Part shown: positions 1 through 11,925 of the stretch, one piece after another
Layout of the letters: each line of letters begins with the position of its first letter
Position numbering within the stretch: the first letter of the stretch is position 1
Notes under the pieces: model-generated
The model's database searches: none
Told to the model about the DNA's origin: nothing
Seen by the model: only the letters and a program-made list of their open reading frames with translations
Translations under genes and position numbers: made by a program
Source: Cryptomeria japonica
Taxonomy: Eukaryota; Streptophyta; Pinopsida; Cupressales; Cupressaceae
NCBI RefSeq assembly: GCF_030272615.1
Contig: NC_081412.1
Location: 346,028,169 to 346,092,168 of the forward strand
Length of the DNA stretch: 64,000 nucleotides
Direction: 5' to 3'

Positions 1-1
1 G

Positions 2-919
2 GCACTATATCCAAAGGGGAAGAGGCCTATCATTGTAGACATTGAAGAAACCTTTGGACACCTCATGGTTCATCAAGTTGGGAAAACTGATCCTAGGGTC
101 ACTGCAAAGCTCAACCTGGATGTTGCAAGATTGAACCTAGACCAGACAGAGTTTTTGGTCAGAGAGAACGTCACATATAAGGGGTTATATGAAAAATCTA
201 AAGAGGAAAATCAAAAGTTGCAGGCAAAAGTATTGCAACTAGAGACAGGGACTCCTATCAGCGAGTACACCTCATACCCCGCGGGACGTAGCTTGGACGA
301 TGTCTCTGATGCTCTGTACTGGAAGTATCAAGCAGAAAAGGCAAATAAACGCGCAGACAGTATCCAACAAAAGATGGACAAATTGGTCAATGATATCATC
401 GGACATCGGTTTAACACCATGCTCTTACAGGTTGAACCATATTGGAAAGTATACAATGGAACGATAAAAGCGTTAACAGAGCATGAGAGGTTAAAAGCAC
501 GACTACATGAAGTACTAAACAATGTCGATGCCATGACACCAGAGGAAAAAGCCGAGGGGACTGCGTATATGGAAAATCATATCAAACTTGAAGATATGCT
601 AAGAAGAGACCTGAAGGAATTGGATGATGAGAAACCCGTTGGAATGCCTTCCGTCTACAAAGAAGGAGAAGTGATATCCCTGGAGGATTTGCAAAAAGAG
701 CTCATCAGCGTCAGGGATTGGGCCTTGTCAGAGATAGATCGAAGTAAGGATATGGCCCCTACTGTTAACCAGATAATATTCAAGTATCTGTCGCTGGGAG
801 ATGAATTGAAGAAACAAACTCCTCGAATCAAAACCTTCAAAGACGATGATTACATTCATCATTTGGGGCTCCTGAATCTCTTTTTGCTTAAGTTTAGAAA
901 TATTCAAATTAACGATTAG
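2..919 (+). CDS. Partial ORF, charged coiled-coil protein, 5' end outside the window
   Basis: The frame is open from the window edge (position 2). The first ATG inside is at 65 and the stop is the TAG at 917-919. The visible product is about 305 residues, or 284 from the ATG. It is rich in Lys and Glu with long heptad-like stretches (about residues 25-80 and 90-130 from the ATG), so a coiled coil is likely. I see no catalytic motif, signal peptide or membrane segment. I do not recognise the family. An ORF this long, uninterrupted amid decayed repeats, is either a recent retroelement accessory or gag-like ORF or the last exon of a host gene. The 3' side has no obvious LTR. Confidence is for a real coding frame, not for a function. 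Confidence 0.5.
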   Translation, partial: ALYPKGKRPIIVDIEETFGHLMVHQVGKTDPRVTAKLNLDVARLNLDQTEFLVRENVTYKGLYEKSKEENQKLQAKVLQLETGTPISEYTSYPAGRSLDDVSDALYWKYQAEKANKRADSIQQKMDKLVNDIIGHRFNTMLLQVEPYWKVYNGTIKALTEHERLKARLHEVLNNVDAMTPEEKAEGTAYMENHIKLEDMLRRDLKELDDEKPVGMPSVYKEGEVISLEDLQKELISVRDWALSEIDRSKDMAPTVNQIIFKYLSLGDELKKQTPRIKTFKDDDYIHHLGLLNLFLLKFRNIQIND

Positions 920-2510
920 TATTGTGAAAAGTCGTGTCTCTTCATGAAAAGCCTTCATCCTCATATATATATGAGAATGATTTTTGTAATGTAGGGTGAT
1001 AGTGATTAGATAAGAAGAAGATGGCGATGTATGACAGCCTGTAAGTTTTACAAATTTCGATGGAATACATGCTATGAACTATTGCTTTTCTTTGCGTATG
1101 TGTTGTGGATTATTTCACTTTGTCTTGGCAATCGTCTGTGATATTATCTAAAGTGATAAGGTTATTCATATTCTTGAAATCAAATCTGTGCTTCATGTTA
1201 TAACGTTGAAACAAAAGTTTTGCTTGCGAATTGTAATTGTTCCTTGCAGTACTTCATTGATTGGTCCCTTAAAGGTAGGGTTAAAATTCATTCAATCAGC
1301 ACATGATATAAGCATTCAAATTGATCTCAAAAGAAATAATAACCGACAGGTCTACAAAAGGGTGGATTAAAAAACTGTCTCACAGGCTCGCATAATAAGT
1401 CCTGAAGAAAGTACAATGACTCTGTAGCCCAAACAGCAAAGAAGGCACTGGTCAAAACAGATTACACTCATCATTATATTTCACCATTTGTTATTTTAAA
1501 AGCAAACAGAAGTAGTTAGGAAACATAGATCGAATAGCTTCTACAACAACAATCTTGAACTCATCTGCTATATCTCCATTCAAGGAACTCATGCCATTTC
1601 AAAGATCAGGAGATATCAGATTAGGATAATACATCTGCTATAAAAAGCACTGGTTATTGGAGACATTCAGTGAATAGGTATACCCGCCTAGGTCCTGCAG
1701 AGCCTAAAGTGAGAGAGTTAGCAACCAAACAGGTTCACTCTACATGTTGGCCAAGTCAATTGGAGGGTTTGATCATAGGAGTTGGCATTTCCTTAGAACC
1801 TATCCAATCTGTTGATTTGAGACCCAACACTTTCAACATTGCTAATCCTTTGGCAAGGGTATGCCCAAATACTAAACATGCAATGAAAAAAATTCAGGAG
1901 AAAAGGAAGTATCAAACACCCAACAGCAATCCAAAATAATAGGATAAAAGGAGAGAAGAGTTCATCTAGAACTAAAACATCCATCAGAAGAAAAGGAATT
2001 TCATAGGAATCAATCAAATTCAACAAAGTGTATAAGAAAACTAAAGGCAAGGGCCAAAACCGCCAAGTTGAATCTTTCAACACTGCAAATTCTTCGCTAT
2101 TCTGTGTGATTATATATATGAGAATATGAATAAAGACATACTCACAAGAACGAAGAAAGAAAATGTATTATCACAACCAAATTCCTAACTCTCGTGGAAC
2201 TAGTAGAAATAACCCTCATTGTAAATACCATAGAGTCTGCATAAAGGAATTAAAAAAATAGTAGCAAGAATATAAATATGAATATCTTTTGAGTTTTGCA
2301 TCAAACTACAAATAGCCAAATGGCAAATACTTGTGATCTTGTCAACTCGTGTTGGCTCCTTCCTTGTGTCAACTCTTGTATTGCCTTTTGCAGTGTGTTT
2401 CTAATCCAACTTCCCAATGCATTTAACTTTTAAATTTTAGGCTTTTTTGTTTTATTTATGTAGGAGATGGTGGGAGTCTTTGAAAGACCATGGCTGAAAG
2501 TCTCCTGCAA
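920..2510. other. Non-coding stretch, nothing recognised
   Basis: AT-rich DNA on both strands. The small ORFs here are short, of random composition and match no domain I know. A TA-rich run follows the upstream ORF at about 963-972. No LTR, tRNA or conserved motif was seen. Confidence 0.5.
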
Positions 2511-2603
2511 CCAAAGACGTCTCAGGCAAGGTGTCCGGTACCAGAGACGCGTCTTGGTCTCTAAGACAAGTCCTACAAGGTCGGAGACACGTCTTTTGGT
2601 AAC
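2511..2603. repeat. Cluster of short imperfect palindromes (AGACGTCT / AGACGCGTCT)
   Basis: Three related palindromic words lie within about 90 bases: AGACGTCT (about 2515), AGACGCGTCT (about 2547) and AGACACGTCT (about 2586). All are embedded in a locally GC-richer segment. The spacing of 30-40 bases suggests a degenerate repeat. Function unknown. It may be a TE subterminal region. Confidence 0.4.
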
Positions 2604-3354
2604 ACAGGTAAGACCTCAAAACAACTACAATAAACATGTTTGCATCCCAAAGGGATAAAAGAAAAAAACAATTTATCATTGAGAAATTTTCAAGAAGGAA
2701 ACTTCAAAGAATATATCATCCAAATAAAAATCTAATCAATCAATAATAGAAAACCATTTCTCATAACAGGTAGAGTTGAATGGGTATAGGTTATCCATTT
2801 TCAAAGATTCAAGATACAAAACCAAGTCACATTCAAAACCTTTGCTATTAAACCAAACCTTCAAATCTACTCAAAGTACTGACTCATATAAAGTATAAGT
2901 AGAAGATAGACACAAAACACATTTTAGGATGGATATGCATAATATCAAAATAAGCTGATGTTACATACAAACATCAGGCTGATGTTTTTATGCAGCCAAG
3001 GATTTTTGTACAACTTGAGAGAGGGATAAAATGATATGAAGACAAAGAGGACCTACTCATAGCATTACCTCTTCACTTCTAATAATGAGACTGTGAAAAA
3101 AATGAAACTATAGCATTGTCATATTCATCAAGCAAAGCAATGATATGACAAAGAGCACAAAGAGCCTAAGTTAGCATTAAATTCAAGCCGTTTAGCTAGG
3201 AATACAGATTACTTCTTTTCAAAGAACTGATTTACAAGGCTACCATTGTAGAAAAAGATAGACCATCAAATGTTGTTTGAACCAAATAAACCAACCAATC
3301 TTCACAATAACAATTTAGTTGTGCAGAAAATCAAGATAAGACACAAAATTAAAC
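2604..3354. other. Non-coding stretch, nothing recognised
   Basis: AT-rich sequence without a supported ORF, RNA gene or transposon boundary. Confidence 0.45.
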
Positions 3355-3557
3355 CATGATAAAGTGGACATAAAATATGAAGTAGACACAACGAGATAAA
3401 ATATAACCTTAGACTATAGCCCATTCACATGTCATAATGGTAAAATACTCTCTTTGGACGAAAGCCCCACCAAAATAAAATAAATTTAACACTTTTTAAC
3501 TTGTTAATTTAAATTGAAAGATCCATGTGATGTGCACATTGAAAATTTTATTTAGAT
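3355..3557 (+). repeat. Direct duplication, copy 1 (about 205 bp)
   Basis: Begins CATGATAAAGTGGACA and ends with the block GATGTGCACATTGAAAA. A second diverged copy starts about 300 bases further on. The shared order of words (ATGAAGTA, AAAATATAACCTT, CCATTCA, ACTTGTTAATTTAAATTG in variants) shows a local duplication rather than chance. No coding potential. Confidence 0.6.
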
Positions 3558-3656
3558 TTGATGCAGAAAAGAGGTAGACATAAAATTAAACCTTGTGCCT
3601 CTGTGTATTGACAGTATTGACAAAATCCTAGCATCTAAATATAGATAAAACTAAGC

Positions 3657-3861
3657 CATGATAAAGCAGACACAAAATATGAAGTATGAATGGTGAGCTA
3701 AAATATAACCTTGGAATACAAACCATTCAACTATCATAACAGTAAAATAATATCTCTTTGCATAGAAACCCCATCAAAATAAAACAGATTTAACATTTTT
3801 TATCTTGTTAATTTAAATTGAAAGATCCTTGTAATGTGCACATTGAAAATCTTATTTAACA
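3657..3861 (+). repeat. Direct duplication, copy 2 (about 205 bp)
   Basis: Diverged second copy of the block at 3355-3557, with substitutions and short indels throughout. The best conserved part is its 3' end, around TTAATTTAAATTGAAAGATC and TGTGCACATTGAAAA. The divergence suggests an old event. Confidence 0.6.
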
Positions 3862-5289
3862 AATTATCCATCTATTTGTATGAGTGGGTTGAATTTTGTG
3901 TAAATACTATTTATATGGCATGAATTTATAGAATGTATTTGCAGCGGTATTACAACAAAAATTGCCTGCCATTAACTCAAATGCACCGCCTACCAACTCC
4001 CTACAAGTTTGCAACTAATTACGCCTTCTATGCACATCTTGATGAGCTCTTGTTTGTAGACATGCCCTGAAAATATCGCACAACTACACTATTCATAAAA
4101 TATTTTGCCATTTCGTAGGTTTTGAGAGTTTCACAAGTTTGTAGGAGATTGATTAAGGTTTCAAACGGGATCTTTACACGATTTAAATGCTCAAAAATTG
4201 TTGAAAATCACATTCAGCAGTTTTTCAAAAAGACGATTTTTTGGGGGGGGAAGAAATCACTTGAGAGACCAATTTGCAAAAACTCAGGTATAATTGGGAT
4301 TTTTTTAAAAATAAATTGCTTCTACAAACAGCACAATGGAAATAATGAACAATAGAGCTCTAATCCAATTATGATGTGATTAAGCCAATAAATTATTAAT
4401 CATTTAAACAATGGAGAAGTAATATAACAAATTAGGAAACTCATTAAACACAAATTATAAACATCAAATATACATGGAGAAACTTTTGCAAAGAAATATT
4501 TCACTCCAAAGAGACCCAAGCTTGTATTATTCCAAATAATGTAATACAATAATGTGATTAAGCTGATAAATTTTCATAGTCTCAAAATTCAAGCTAAATC
4601 CTTGTCTTTTCAGCAAATCAAGTGGTCCTATTTCAAATCTTTGTCTTGTTTGTCAATGTTGTTTTTGTCATCTCTCGTCCTTCTCTTTGCAAGAACAACA
4701 AAAAGAAGCTTTCAAGTGCATTCTTCATAGCGGCCAAGGAGATTGAATGGTGACTACATTACAAAGCTTCATCAAGGCTTCAATCTTCATCATTTCAGTA
4801 TGGAGAAGTACACTAGTGTAAAAGGTAGACATGAAGTTTCAAGTTAAGATTTGCAGTCATAGAGAAATGGTGTGGCCATATGATATGGACACAAACTTTT
4901 CCAAGTTAAAGTTGCATCCCTTAGTGCCAACACACACCATACCAGGTGCAAATCCTACTCTCACTAAGTGCAAGGTGTACGTACATGTTAAAGCACATGC
5001 CTTAAGGTATATGAATAATTTCTCAAAAACAAATAAGATGCAACTATGCACACTCATGAGCACATATGCAAGTTTTCAAATACAAGGAAAGGTATGCAAT
5101 TTTCAAACAACAATGTTTAAGTTATAAAAATTGCAATCAGCCTATAATTCTGTGTGCCAATGATAGGAGGAGGCATGTTTTCTATTTAAAAATTGCATAC
5201 TTTTGTGGACCTACGTGTAGAAATGCAGCCTTGAACGGATTTGTGTGACTTTTCAATAAAAAAGCAAATGAGCTATATATATAATTGTT
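3862..5289. other. Non-coding stretch, nothing recognised
   Basis: AT-rich. A run of eight G residues sits at about 4232-4239. ORFs of 60-98 residues overlap on both strands here (4122-4355, 4831-5127), have no domain features and are taken as chance. Confidence 0.4.
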
Positions 5290-5469
5290 ACAAAACTCAC
5301 CTAGACTTGCCAAGACTTGGCGAGTCCTAGGGTGAGTGACCTTGACTAGGTTTTGGGAACTCCAGACTCGAATACCTGGCAAGCCTCATGAGCTAGACCC
5401 GAGCATGATTGTGGAAAGAAAAAGTTAAAAATGGATAACAAAAAAAACCATAAAACCCAGATTTCAAAG

Positions 5470-6150
5470 CCAATGAGGAGGTCTTCAGTGGGCTCTACAT
5501 AGTCATAGAGCGAATGGCACCTAATTCTTTGGTTGGAGCCACAATAATAACTAAGATAGAGATCTTTGGGGTTGCACAAGGAGACCTCTTTGCACAAAAC
5601 ATATGCAAGGCAGCTTGGACAACATTGAAGGCAAGTAAAAATCTACTAAAGACATAATTTTAGTTTTAAAATTGCAACTTTTCCCTCGTTTACATTAATA
5701 TTGAAAGTGAAACTCAAATTTAGACAGCAAGATTGATTTGTATTTCTTCTCATTTCAGATGCATGATGAGAAAGGTTCGGTGCTAAGGTACCAAATTTTA
5801 AAAGGATTGTAGTTTGTGTCTTGAGCCAACCATGTAGTACTTTAGGATGTGAGCAAATAAACTCCAAGAATCCAAATATTTTGCTAGTGCAAAGGTTGAA
5901 TGATCTTGTGTTTGTTCATTACAACCTTCACATTCATCACAAATAAATCTTGGATGTTGACTTATCTCCCATCAATCTAGAGGAGGTTGAACCACAATGA
6001 TTGGAACACCAAGGTTGACAATCTTGTCTTCAATGATGAGGACCTTGTATGGGTTGATCAAGTGGATCGTGAGGTAGAACCAATAGCCATGGAAGAGGAG
6101 GATAGAGCACAAAAAAATAAAGCACGAGGAGACCCCTTGGGTGCCACTTA
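5470..6150 (+). pseudogene. hAT-superfamily transposase remnant, C-terminal part with dimerisation domain
   Basis: Three in-frame islands match plant hAT transposases in order. At about 5472-5632 there is a segment with the words GLYIVIERM and DLFAQNICKAAW. At 5788-5946 there is the C-terminal dimerisation region, with VLSQPCSTLGCE followed by RLNDLVFVHYNL. At about 6015-6110 there is the acidic tail, with DEDLVWVDQVD. The block between GCE and RLNDLVF is shorter and more diverged than in active members, and stops and frame changes separate the islands, so the gene is dead. Flanking words such as CAAGACTTGGCGAGT (about 5310) and ACTCGGCAAAAAATC (about 6685) may be remnants of the ends of the element, but no clear terminal inverted repeat or 8-bp target duplication was found. 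DDE/RNase H-fold transposase is the family assignment. Confidence in the family is good and in the boundaries poor. Confidence 0.75.
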
Positions 6151-6880
6151 GACACAAGCAAATATCACGGCTGCATCATCATCCAAGACCTATCTTAAAC
6201 ACTAGCACAAGACTTCTTGCAATGTTGGTACTAGTGATACAATCTTCTCTGAGCCATAGACTTATATTTTTAGTTTTGATTTGTTTCGATGTTGTGTGGA
6301 TATCATAAGATTTGTATACATTTAACATTATTTATAATTTTAAATTTATATATCTAACAATGTTGTTTCCTTCAGCTAAAAGTTAAAATTCATTTTTTAC
6401 TCATGTAGTTGATGAATACTTATGTATGTGGTCAAAGTAGCTTCTAATTGATTAGTTTATTGTTTCTCTAAAAATTATTTATTAAGGGGTGCATGAACAA
6501 GTTTTCAATGCCTTAAAATCTCTATAATTCATGGTCTTTTCCATAGTTCGTAGACTCTGCAAGTAGTTGCCAAGTCTGTGAAAAGTAAAACTCGCCACTC
6601 AGAAGCCCTAATAGCAGCTTGCAAGTTAACTCATGGCTGCATTTAGGGCAAAAAGTCACCAATATTTCTTTGCAACTCGGCAAAAAATCACAGAAAACTC
6701 GCCGAAAACCCTAGACAAAGCAAAGACATGATTTTCGTCACAATTTTCACTTAGTAAACACACATTTTGACATGGCATCACCGGATTGGTTGATGATGAC
6801 CGGGTATCACCTTAGCGTAGATATCTCTTGATATTCAACATCATTATCTTACCTGATTGATTGTGATGGTTCTTATTCCC
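6151..6880. other. Non-coding DNA flanking the hAT remnant
   Basis: AT-rich, no supported gene. Contains the CTCGCC/CTCGGC-type words at about 6590-6710 that resemble those left of the hAT remnant at about 5310. Confidence 0.35.
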
Positions 6881-7740
6881 AAATTGCATCATCTTTGATC
6901 AAGTCTTCTGAGATTATCTTGTCTTTCCTTGATCACATTTCACTTTTCATCTTCACATTTGGGTATTTTCCTTCGCTTGTGATGCCTTAATTCCACATTG
7001 TCATCCTCATCCTTGGAATCTTGAAATTCCATCTACCTCCTCAAGCTTTAATCTTGAAATTCCTTACCTTGGACTTGGATTCCTTGGTGTAGCTCTTGAT
7101 TTGACATCATCCCATTGACGTTTAAACCTTGTCTTGATGTTATCTTGGGATTCTCCTTGATGTAATTAAATCCTTGATGCTGTAATCACTTCCTCTTTAT
7201 CGTCTTAAAAACCTTGACGTTGTCTTGCACCATCCTTGTTGTCTTTAACCTTGATGTTGTATTTTTCGCCATGTTGCATCCTCACATGTTATTGAGTCCT
7301 TGGTGTAGAGCAATATCCTTCATGTGGTTTTCCTTATTTGCATTGTGGAATCATCCTCCCATCCGCTTCCTTGATCTTGAACTAGTCTCCCAACAAGTTG
7401 TGAAGTTCTTCTTATCTCCATCCACATGGTTGAGTTCCTTCAGCCTTTGGATTGTTTCCGTGCATCTTCTTTGAAGTTCTTGTGCTTGTCCTTGCAAATG
7501 TTGTGAAGTCCTTTGTAGGGCCTTTCACTAGATATCTTGATATTCTTAAATGATGAAGTGTAGGTCTTGATGTTGGAAGTCTTCCTTCATTGGTCCATCC
7601 CTTGAGCTTGTATTGTCTTTCATGTTGCAATGTCTTGAATCTGCTTTGAAGTTTTTAGTGTAGCAATGTCCTCCTTGGTCTTCTTGTAATGCTGAGTACT
7701 TGAACTTCTTTATGTTGTTTTCCCTCATCTAGCAATGATT
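6880..7740 (+). repeat. Degenerate repeats of a CCTTGATGTTGT-like word
   Basis: Variants of CTTGATGTTGTCTT recur irregularly (for example about 7069, 7132, 7156, 7213, 7248, 7312, 7564), together with words such as CATCCTT and TTGTGAAGTC. The pattern is a T/C-rich minisatellite-like tract eroded by substitution. The ORFs at 7214-7474 and on the minus strand here are by-products of the repeat composition. Confidence 0.4.
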
Positions 7741-8389
7741 TCTGAAAGAAGAACAAACACTCATGAATCAACCATATGTTAATTTCAAAACTCTAAGTTG
7801 AATGCTTATCCTTTAAACCAGTTTTGAAGAACTTGAAGTTGTAAGACATAATTTATCCTAACAATACAAAAATGTTTGACAAAACACTTTACACCTCCCT
7901 CACAAATCTGGAAATGACATTTTAAGTCTGGAAATGGAAGTCTCAGGTCTGAAAATGCATCTGCAATCCTGAAACTCACACCTCTCTGCCTACTGCAATT
8001 CACCTTGAAGTCTGCTCTGCTTCTTAATTTACTCAGTCTGATTTGAAATTTGCTTCAAGGCGCATTTGATCTCCTCCAATTAGCACTTGAATTGCCTTTT
8101 TAATGCCTGAACTGTATTTATTGCTCCTTGATTTGCAATTATTCTGTCTTTATTTGCCTTATTCTGCCTTGATTCGCCTTTGAATTGATTGGTAAATGAT
8201 GAAAATGATTTGAAGCTGACCTCCTTTATATACATGTTCACCTATATTTCTCAATCAGGTTGGCCTTGTTTGACATTCATTAACATTTAAATTATTTTTC
8301 CTTAACCGTATTAAGGCCAACTTGTATAACATCTTGATCGAATGCACTATCCCTTAGGAGGCTGACTTGTTATGTCCTTGGGCACGACT
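7741..8389. repeat. Repeat-rich non-coding DNA with about 20-bp CTGGAAATG units
   Basis: At about 7905-7980 the word TCTGGAAATG recurs with about 20-base spacing (about 7909, 7928, then decayed copies TCTGAAAATG and CCTGAAACTC). The rest shows no gene. It may be a decayed LTR. Confidence 0.35.
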
Positions 8390-9400
8390 TAGAGGGGGGA
8401 AGGAAATTTTGTTTGAGCGGATTTCTCCCTTTACCATGCAATGAAATGAAGGGAGCAAGATTGCAGTGGAGAGAGGAAAATTTCACTCTCCTTATTGCTC
8501 TTTCCTTGGGTGGGACTGCAATAGGGTAAGGAAATTCCGCCCTCTTCCTTAAGACTTAGGCAGTTTCACCCTCTAGCTTGTAAATCTTGGCCAACCTAAG
8601 AAGTTTCTTGAGCGAATTTCCTTACTAGGAAGAAAGGAAATAATAATGTTTCTAGGGCGGGATTTCTCCTACCTAGTGCAACAGCACTCTTCATTTTGCA
8701 TCACTTGATTTATCTTTCATTACCTTAGGCACAATTGAGTGCTTCAAATGGATTGATAAGGATGCATAGACCATAGTGTAGCGGATTTCCACACCTTTCA
8801 TGGAATGGTGAGCATATTTTGAGTGCATCCCCACTTGGAAGTGGAAATCTTGGGTGAGTTTTCATGTAGGAGAGGAATGTTTAGCACAAATCCTCATAGG
8901 AGAGGAAAACTTGAGTGGAATTTTACATATGACAAGAAATTATTGTCATATGGGTGTGATTTCACCTTTGACAAGGAATTTGTAATGTTTTGAAAGGAAA
9001 TCTTGAGCGCACTTGAGATACTAAGAGGAAATTTCCTTCTTAAGGGAGCGCAATTGCACTATTGTCCAGGAATTTTCACAAAATCTTCTCTATTTTCTTA
9101 TCTTGTCAAGGTTGGAAAATCCGACCTCAAGATTGTCACATCGTTAAGATTTTCCACCATTTTTCACACTTAGCATTTCAGCTCAACAACTTGTCTTGAC
9201 GACATTGACAACTTTCACTTGACATTTGAATTCCTAACTTTCTCACACCCTTGGTCTTCCATTTTCATTCCTTGGAACAATTGCACATAATCTCAAAATA
9301 AGGAGATTTCCTAGTCTAGACGGTGGATTGCACGCTCAATTCCTATCTTGGGCTTGGAATTCCTGACTCAAGTTACCCATTCCTGACCTTAGACTTATTG
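8390..9400. repeat. Degenerate array of GGAAATTTCC / GCGGATTTCC-like words
   Basis: Words such as GAGCGGATTTCT (about 8416), GGAAATTCCGCC (about 8529), GAGCGAATTTCC (about 8612), GGGCGGGATTTC (about 8656) and TAGCGGATTTCC (about 8780) recur, alternating with AGAGGAAA-type words. Both orientations occur. No ORF. Most likely the interior or LTR of an old retroelement. Confidence 0.35.
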
Positions 9401-9676
9401 AATTTCCTTACTCGATTTATCCAACTCCAAGGACAAAGGTCTCGCACTCTAAGTCATTTCAAGAATTGATCAATTATTCTTTCGAACTGACAAGACATCA
9501 CCTTCCTTAAGAGCTAGGAGGCAAAACTATTGCCAAGCTATGCTAACAAGCAAAAAGTGGGGGTCGCCATTTGTAATAAGGCAATGTGTTAAAATGTCAC
9601 AACAAGATCCTCACATTGAAAGGATTTGGATAAAATTGACATTGCTCGAGGACAAGCAATTTTGGGAAGGGCGGAC
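9401..9676 (+). other. Probable 3' internal end of a decayed gypsy element
   Basis: The stretch ends with a purine-rich tract (GGGAAGGGCGGAC, about 9664-9676) immediately before TGTCATGCCCC. This is the usual layout of a polypurine tract followed by a 3' LTR. Just upstream is CTCGAGGACAAGCAA, a phrase I associate with 3' ends of plant gypsy coding regions. No intact coding sequence remains. Confidence 0.4.
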
Positions 9677-10480
9677 TGTCATGCCCCTAACCAGATTGCA
9701 ACAATTATAAATAGCAAACTGAGTGAATAATAACCTAGAAGACTGACTAGGGTAAATGTCAGTAATTCCTAAGCAGCATTTCACAAAGGGCCAACCAGAA
9801 TATTTAATAATAGTAGGGCTGACCAGGATGTAAAATAATAGTAATATTTGAAGGGCCAACTAAGATAAAGAAATATAATAATTATTATTATTAACAAGAG
9901 GCCGAAAATAATTATCTACAAGATGGCCAACCTGCTAAATTATTGTTTAGGGTCCGTCCCTTTTAAGAAGCATCACCACCCTTAACAGGGTCAATTCACT
10001 TTAAATAAGAGCCTCATTAAGGAGTCACATCCTTTGATGCAGCTGCCTCTTAAGGGAGTTAAATTAATAGTCAAATAAACTAAGTTTATTGGGTGAAAAG
10101 GCCGACCCCTTCCAAAAGTCACAGCTCTTAGGAAAGTCGCCCCTCCTTGGACGAATTGCATCGTTTGAAGTGGTATAAAGGGAGAATGATCAAATGGAAT
10201 TAAGGGGGAGTTCTCATACAGAGATATCTGAGTATAAACAGCAGTCCATTCAAAGGAAAAAGCATCGAATAAGAGAAAACTCGTAAGCAGATCTGAAATC
10301 AATGAAATCAAATTTTATGAGCAGACTTTAAGAAAGTGTATAACAGTATAAGCAGATCATCGATCAAATCTGATTGGGCATTCATAATAAATTAAGTATA
10401 CAACAGATTGAACAGCAGAAGAGTTATATTCATTCGCAGCAGATCTCATTAAAATATCAAATCCTTGTGTTAGGGAAAAT
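9677..10480 (+). repeat. Probable LTR, 3' boundary uncertain
   Basis: Starts TGTCATGCCCC directly after a polypurine-like tract. It carries a TATA-like box in GGTATAAAGGG (about 10171-10181), with about 300 bases beyond it, as in an LTR with U3, R and U5. I could not find the CA end or a target duplication, so the right limit is an estimate. The minus-strand ORF 9991-10311 lies in it and looks incidental. Confidence 0.35.
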
Positions 10481-11297
10481 TACAAGATAATCCCAAAAAG
10501 GGACATTACATATGGTCCCAACCTAGACCTTGAGCATGCATTTTATACATGTGTCCATCTTTTCCATGAAATCCCTACACTACAATAAGGCTGCCCTATT
10601 ATCCAAAGGACATGTTCTAAAGCTTGTATGTTATTGAAAAATGGGAAAAGTTAGGTCATAGAGCATCCAAAAAAGAATATGTGTAAAAGTGTACAATCCA
10701 GATTCAAACCCAAATGCCCATAACACTAGCATGATCAAAATCCTAGAACCTAAGCATGTGTTTTATATATGCTTTGTAGAGACATTACACACATCATTCC
10801 CATGAAATGGAATTGCTGTGAACAGTTTGAAGAAAAAATTATGTATTTTATATGCATGTCTAGAAAAAGTGTCCATCATCCCACGAGATTGATGGATGTG
10901 GGGAATGGTTTGACAAAAGGTTTCAATGATTATGAAATTTACGGTTTAGTTGTATATGGATTCTAGAACCATAATGATCCCCCACAATGCAAAACATATT
11001 AATAGTTAACCTCTAGGCGAGCAAGCTAGATCAAAGGAATGGAACTCTTAGCGCACTAGAGAGCACTGTTTAGAGGAGGGGTGGACCAAGCAAGAGCCAA
11101 AAGAGCATATTATTGCAAGCCTTGAGATAAATCCCTTTAACCAAAAAAGAATGTTTTTTTCGCTCCATATTAGTAATTTGGATGAATCATCTTTTTTAAT
11201 ATTTTACTATGACATTAGAATCTAAAAGTTAAAGATGAATTTATAGGTGAGTCCAGCATAGTGACCTAGTTGTCATTGGTTGTACGTTTGAGTCACA
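10481..11297. other. Non-coding stretch, nothing recognised
   Basis: AT-rich. The 65-residue ORF at 10769-10966 has no recognisable features. No repeat boundary was identified. Confidence 0.4.
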
Positions 11298-11925
11298 TTG
11301 GTGACTCCCCCAAAAAATCTAGCCTCACCCAATAAACATGTTACAATATTAAAAAAAATTCAATCCTTCATTAATGAAGATAAGCATACAATGCCCTTCA
11401 TTCATGGGATGCAAGGAGCTCAATCTCTTTCCATGGACAAGTCAACCATTAAACAGGAAGCTCCTCCAAATTCCTTTTTGACGTTTAACTTTGATGGAGC
11501 CATGCAAGATAACTCAAGTCCTTCAAGCAATGGATGCCTTATTAGGGCCTCAAATGGATCTTTATTTCATGTTGCTTCCAGAAAACTCCCACCAAGACTA
11601 ATAATGATTCAGAGTCCCAACTCCTAGTTATGGGTCTCTTACTAGCTGTCAAACGTGAGATTTGCATCTAATCATATAAGGTGACTCAATGGTGTTGATT
11701 AATGCTATCAAGAAGAAGTCTACCGAAAATTGGAAATTGGATAATATTCTCCAAGAAGACTCGAGTTTTTTGGATATCTTCTTAGTTTTTAAATGCAAGC
11801 AATGTTACATAGAATATAATTTGGCTACAAATAAATTGGTGAATTGTGCCATTGATAATGAGAATATCATTGTACCAAACAATCCCTTGGCTTGGCATAT
11901 CATGGAGGATTTTTGGAACATGTAA
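11298..11925 (+). pseudogene. LINE (non-LTR) RNase H domain remnant
   Basis: Two fragments in different frames form a diverged plant LINE-type RNase H. The first (to about 11627) contains LTFNFDGA, the start of the domain with its first catalytic Asp, followed by NGCLIRASNGSLFHVASRKL. The second (from about 11680) contains DSMVLINAIKKK, the region of the conserved GDS motif, and ends with YNLATNKLVNCAID in place of the usual N-x-x-A-D-x-L-A word. A frame change and stops between them show it is dead. No reverse transcriptase is visible upstream, so only the 3' end of a 5'-truncated LINE is present, which is usual for these elements. A second LINE end of the same type lies at 14006-14985. Confidence 0.6.

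Noticed and set aside
2467-2658. Overlapping small ORFs on both strands
   Set aside because: Open because of the palindromic AGACGYGTCT repeats; no coding signal.
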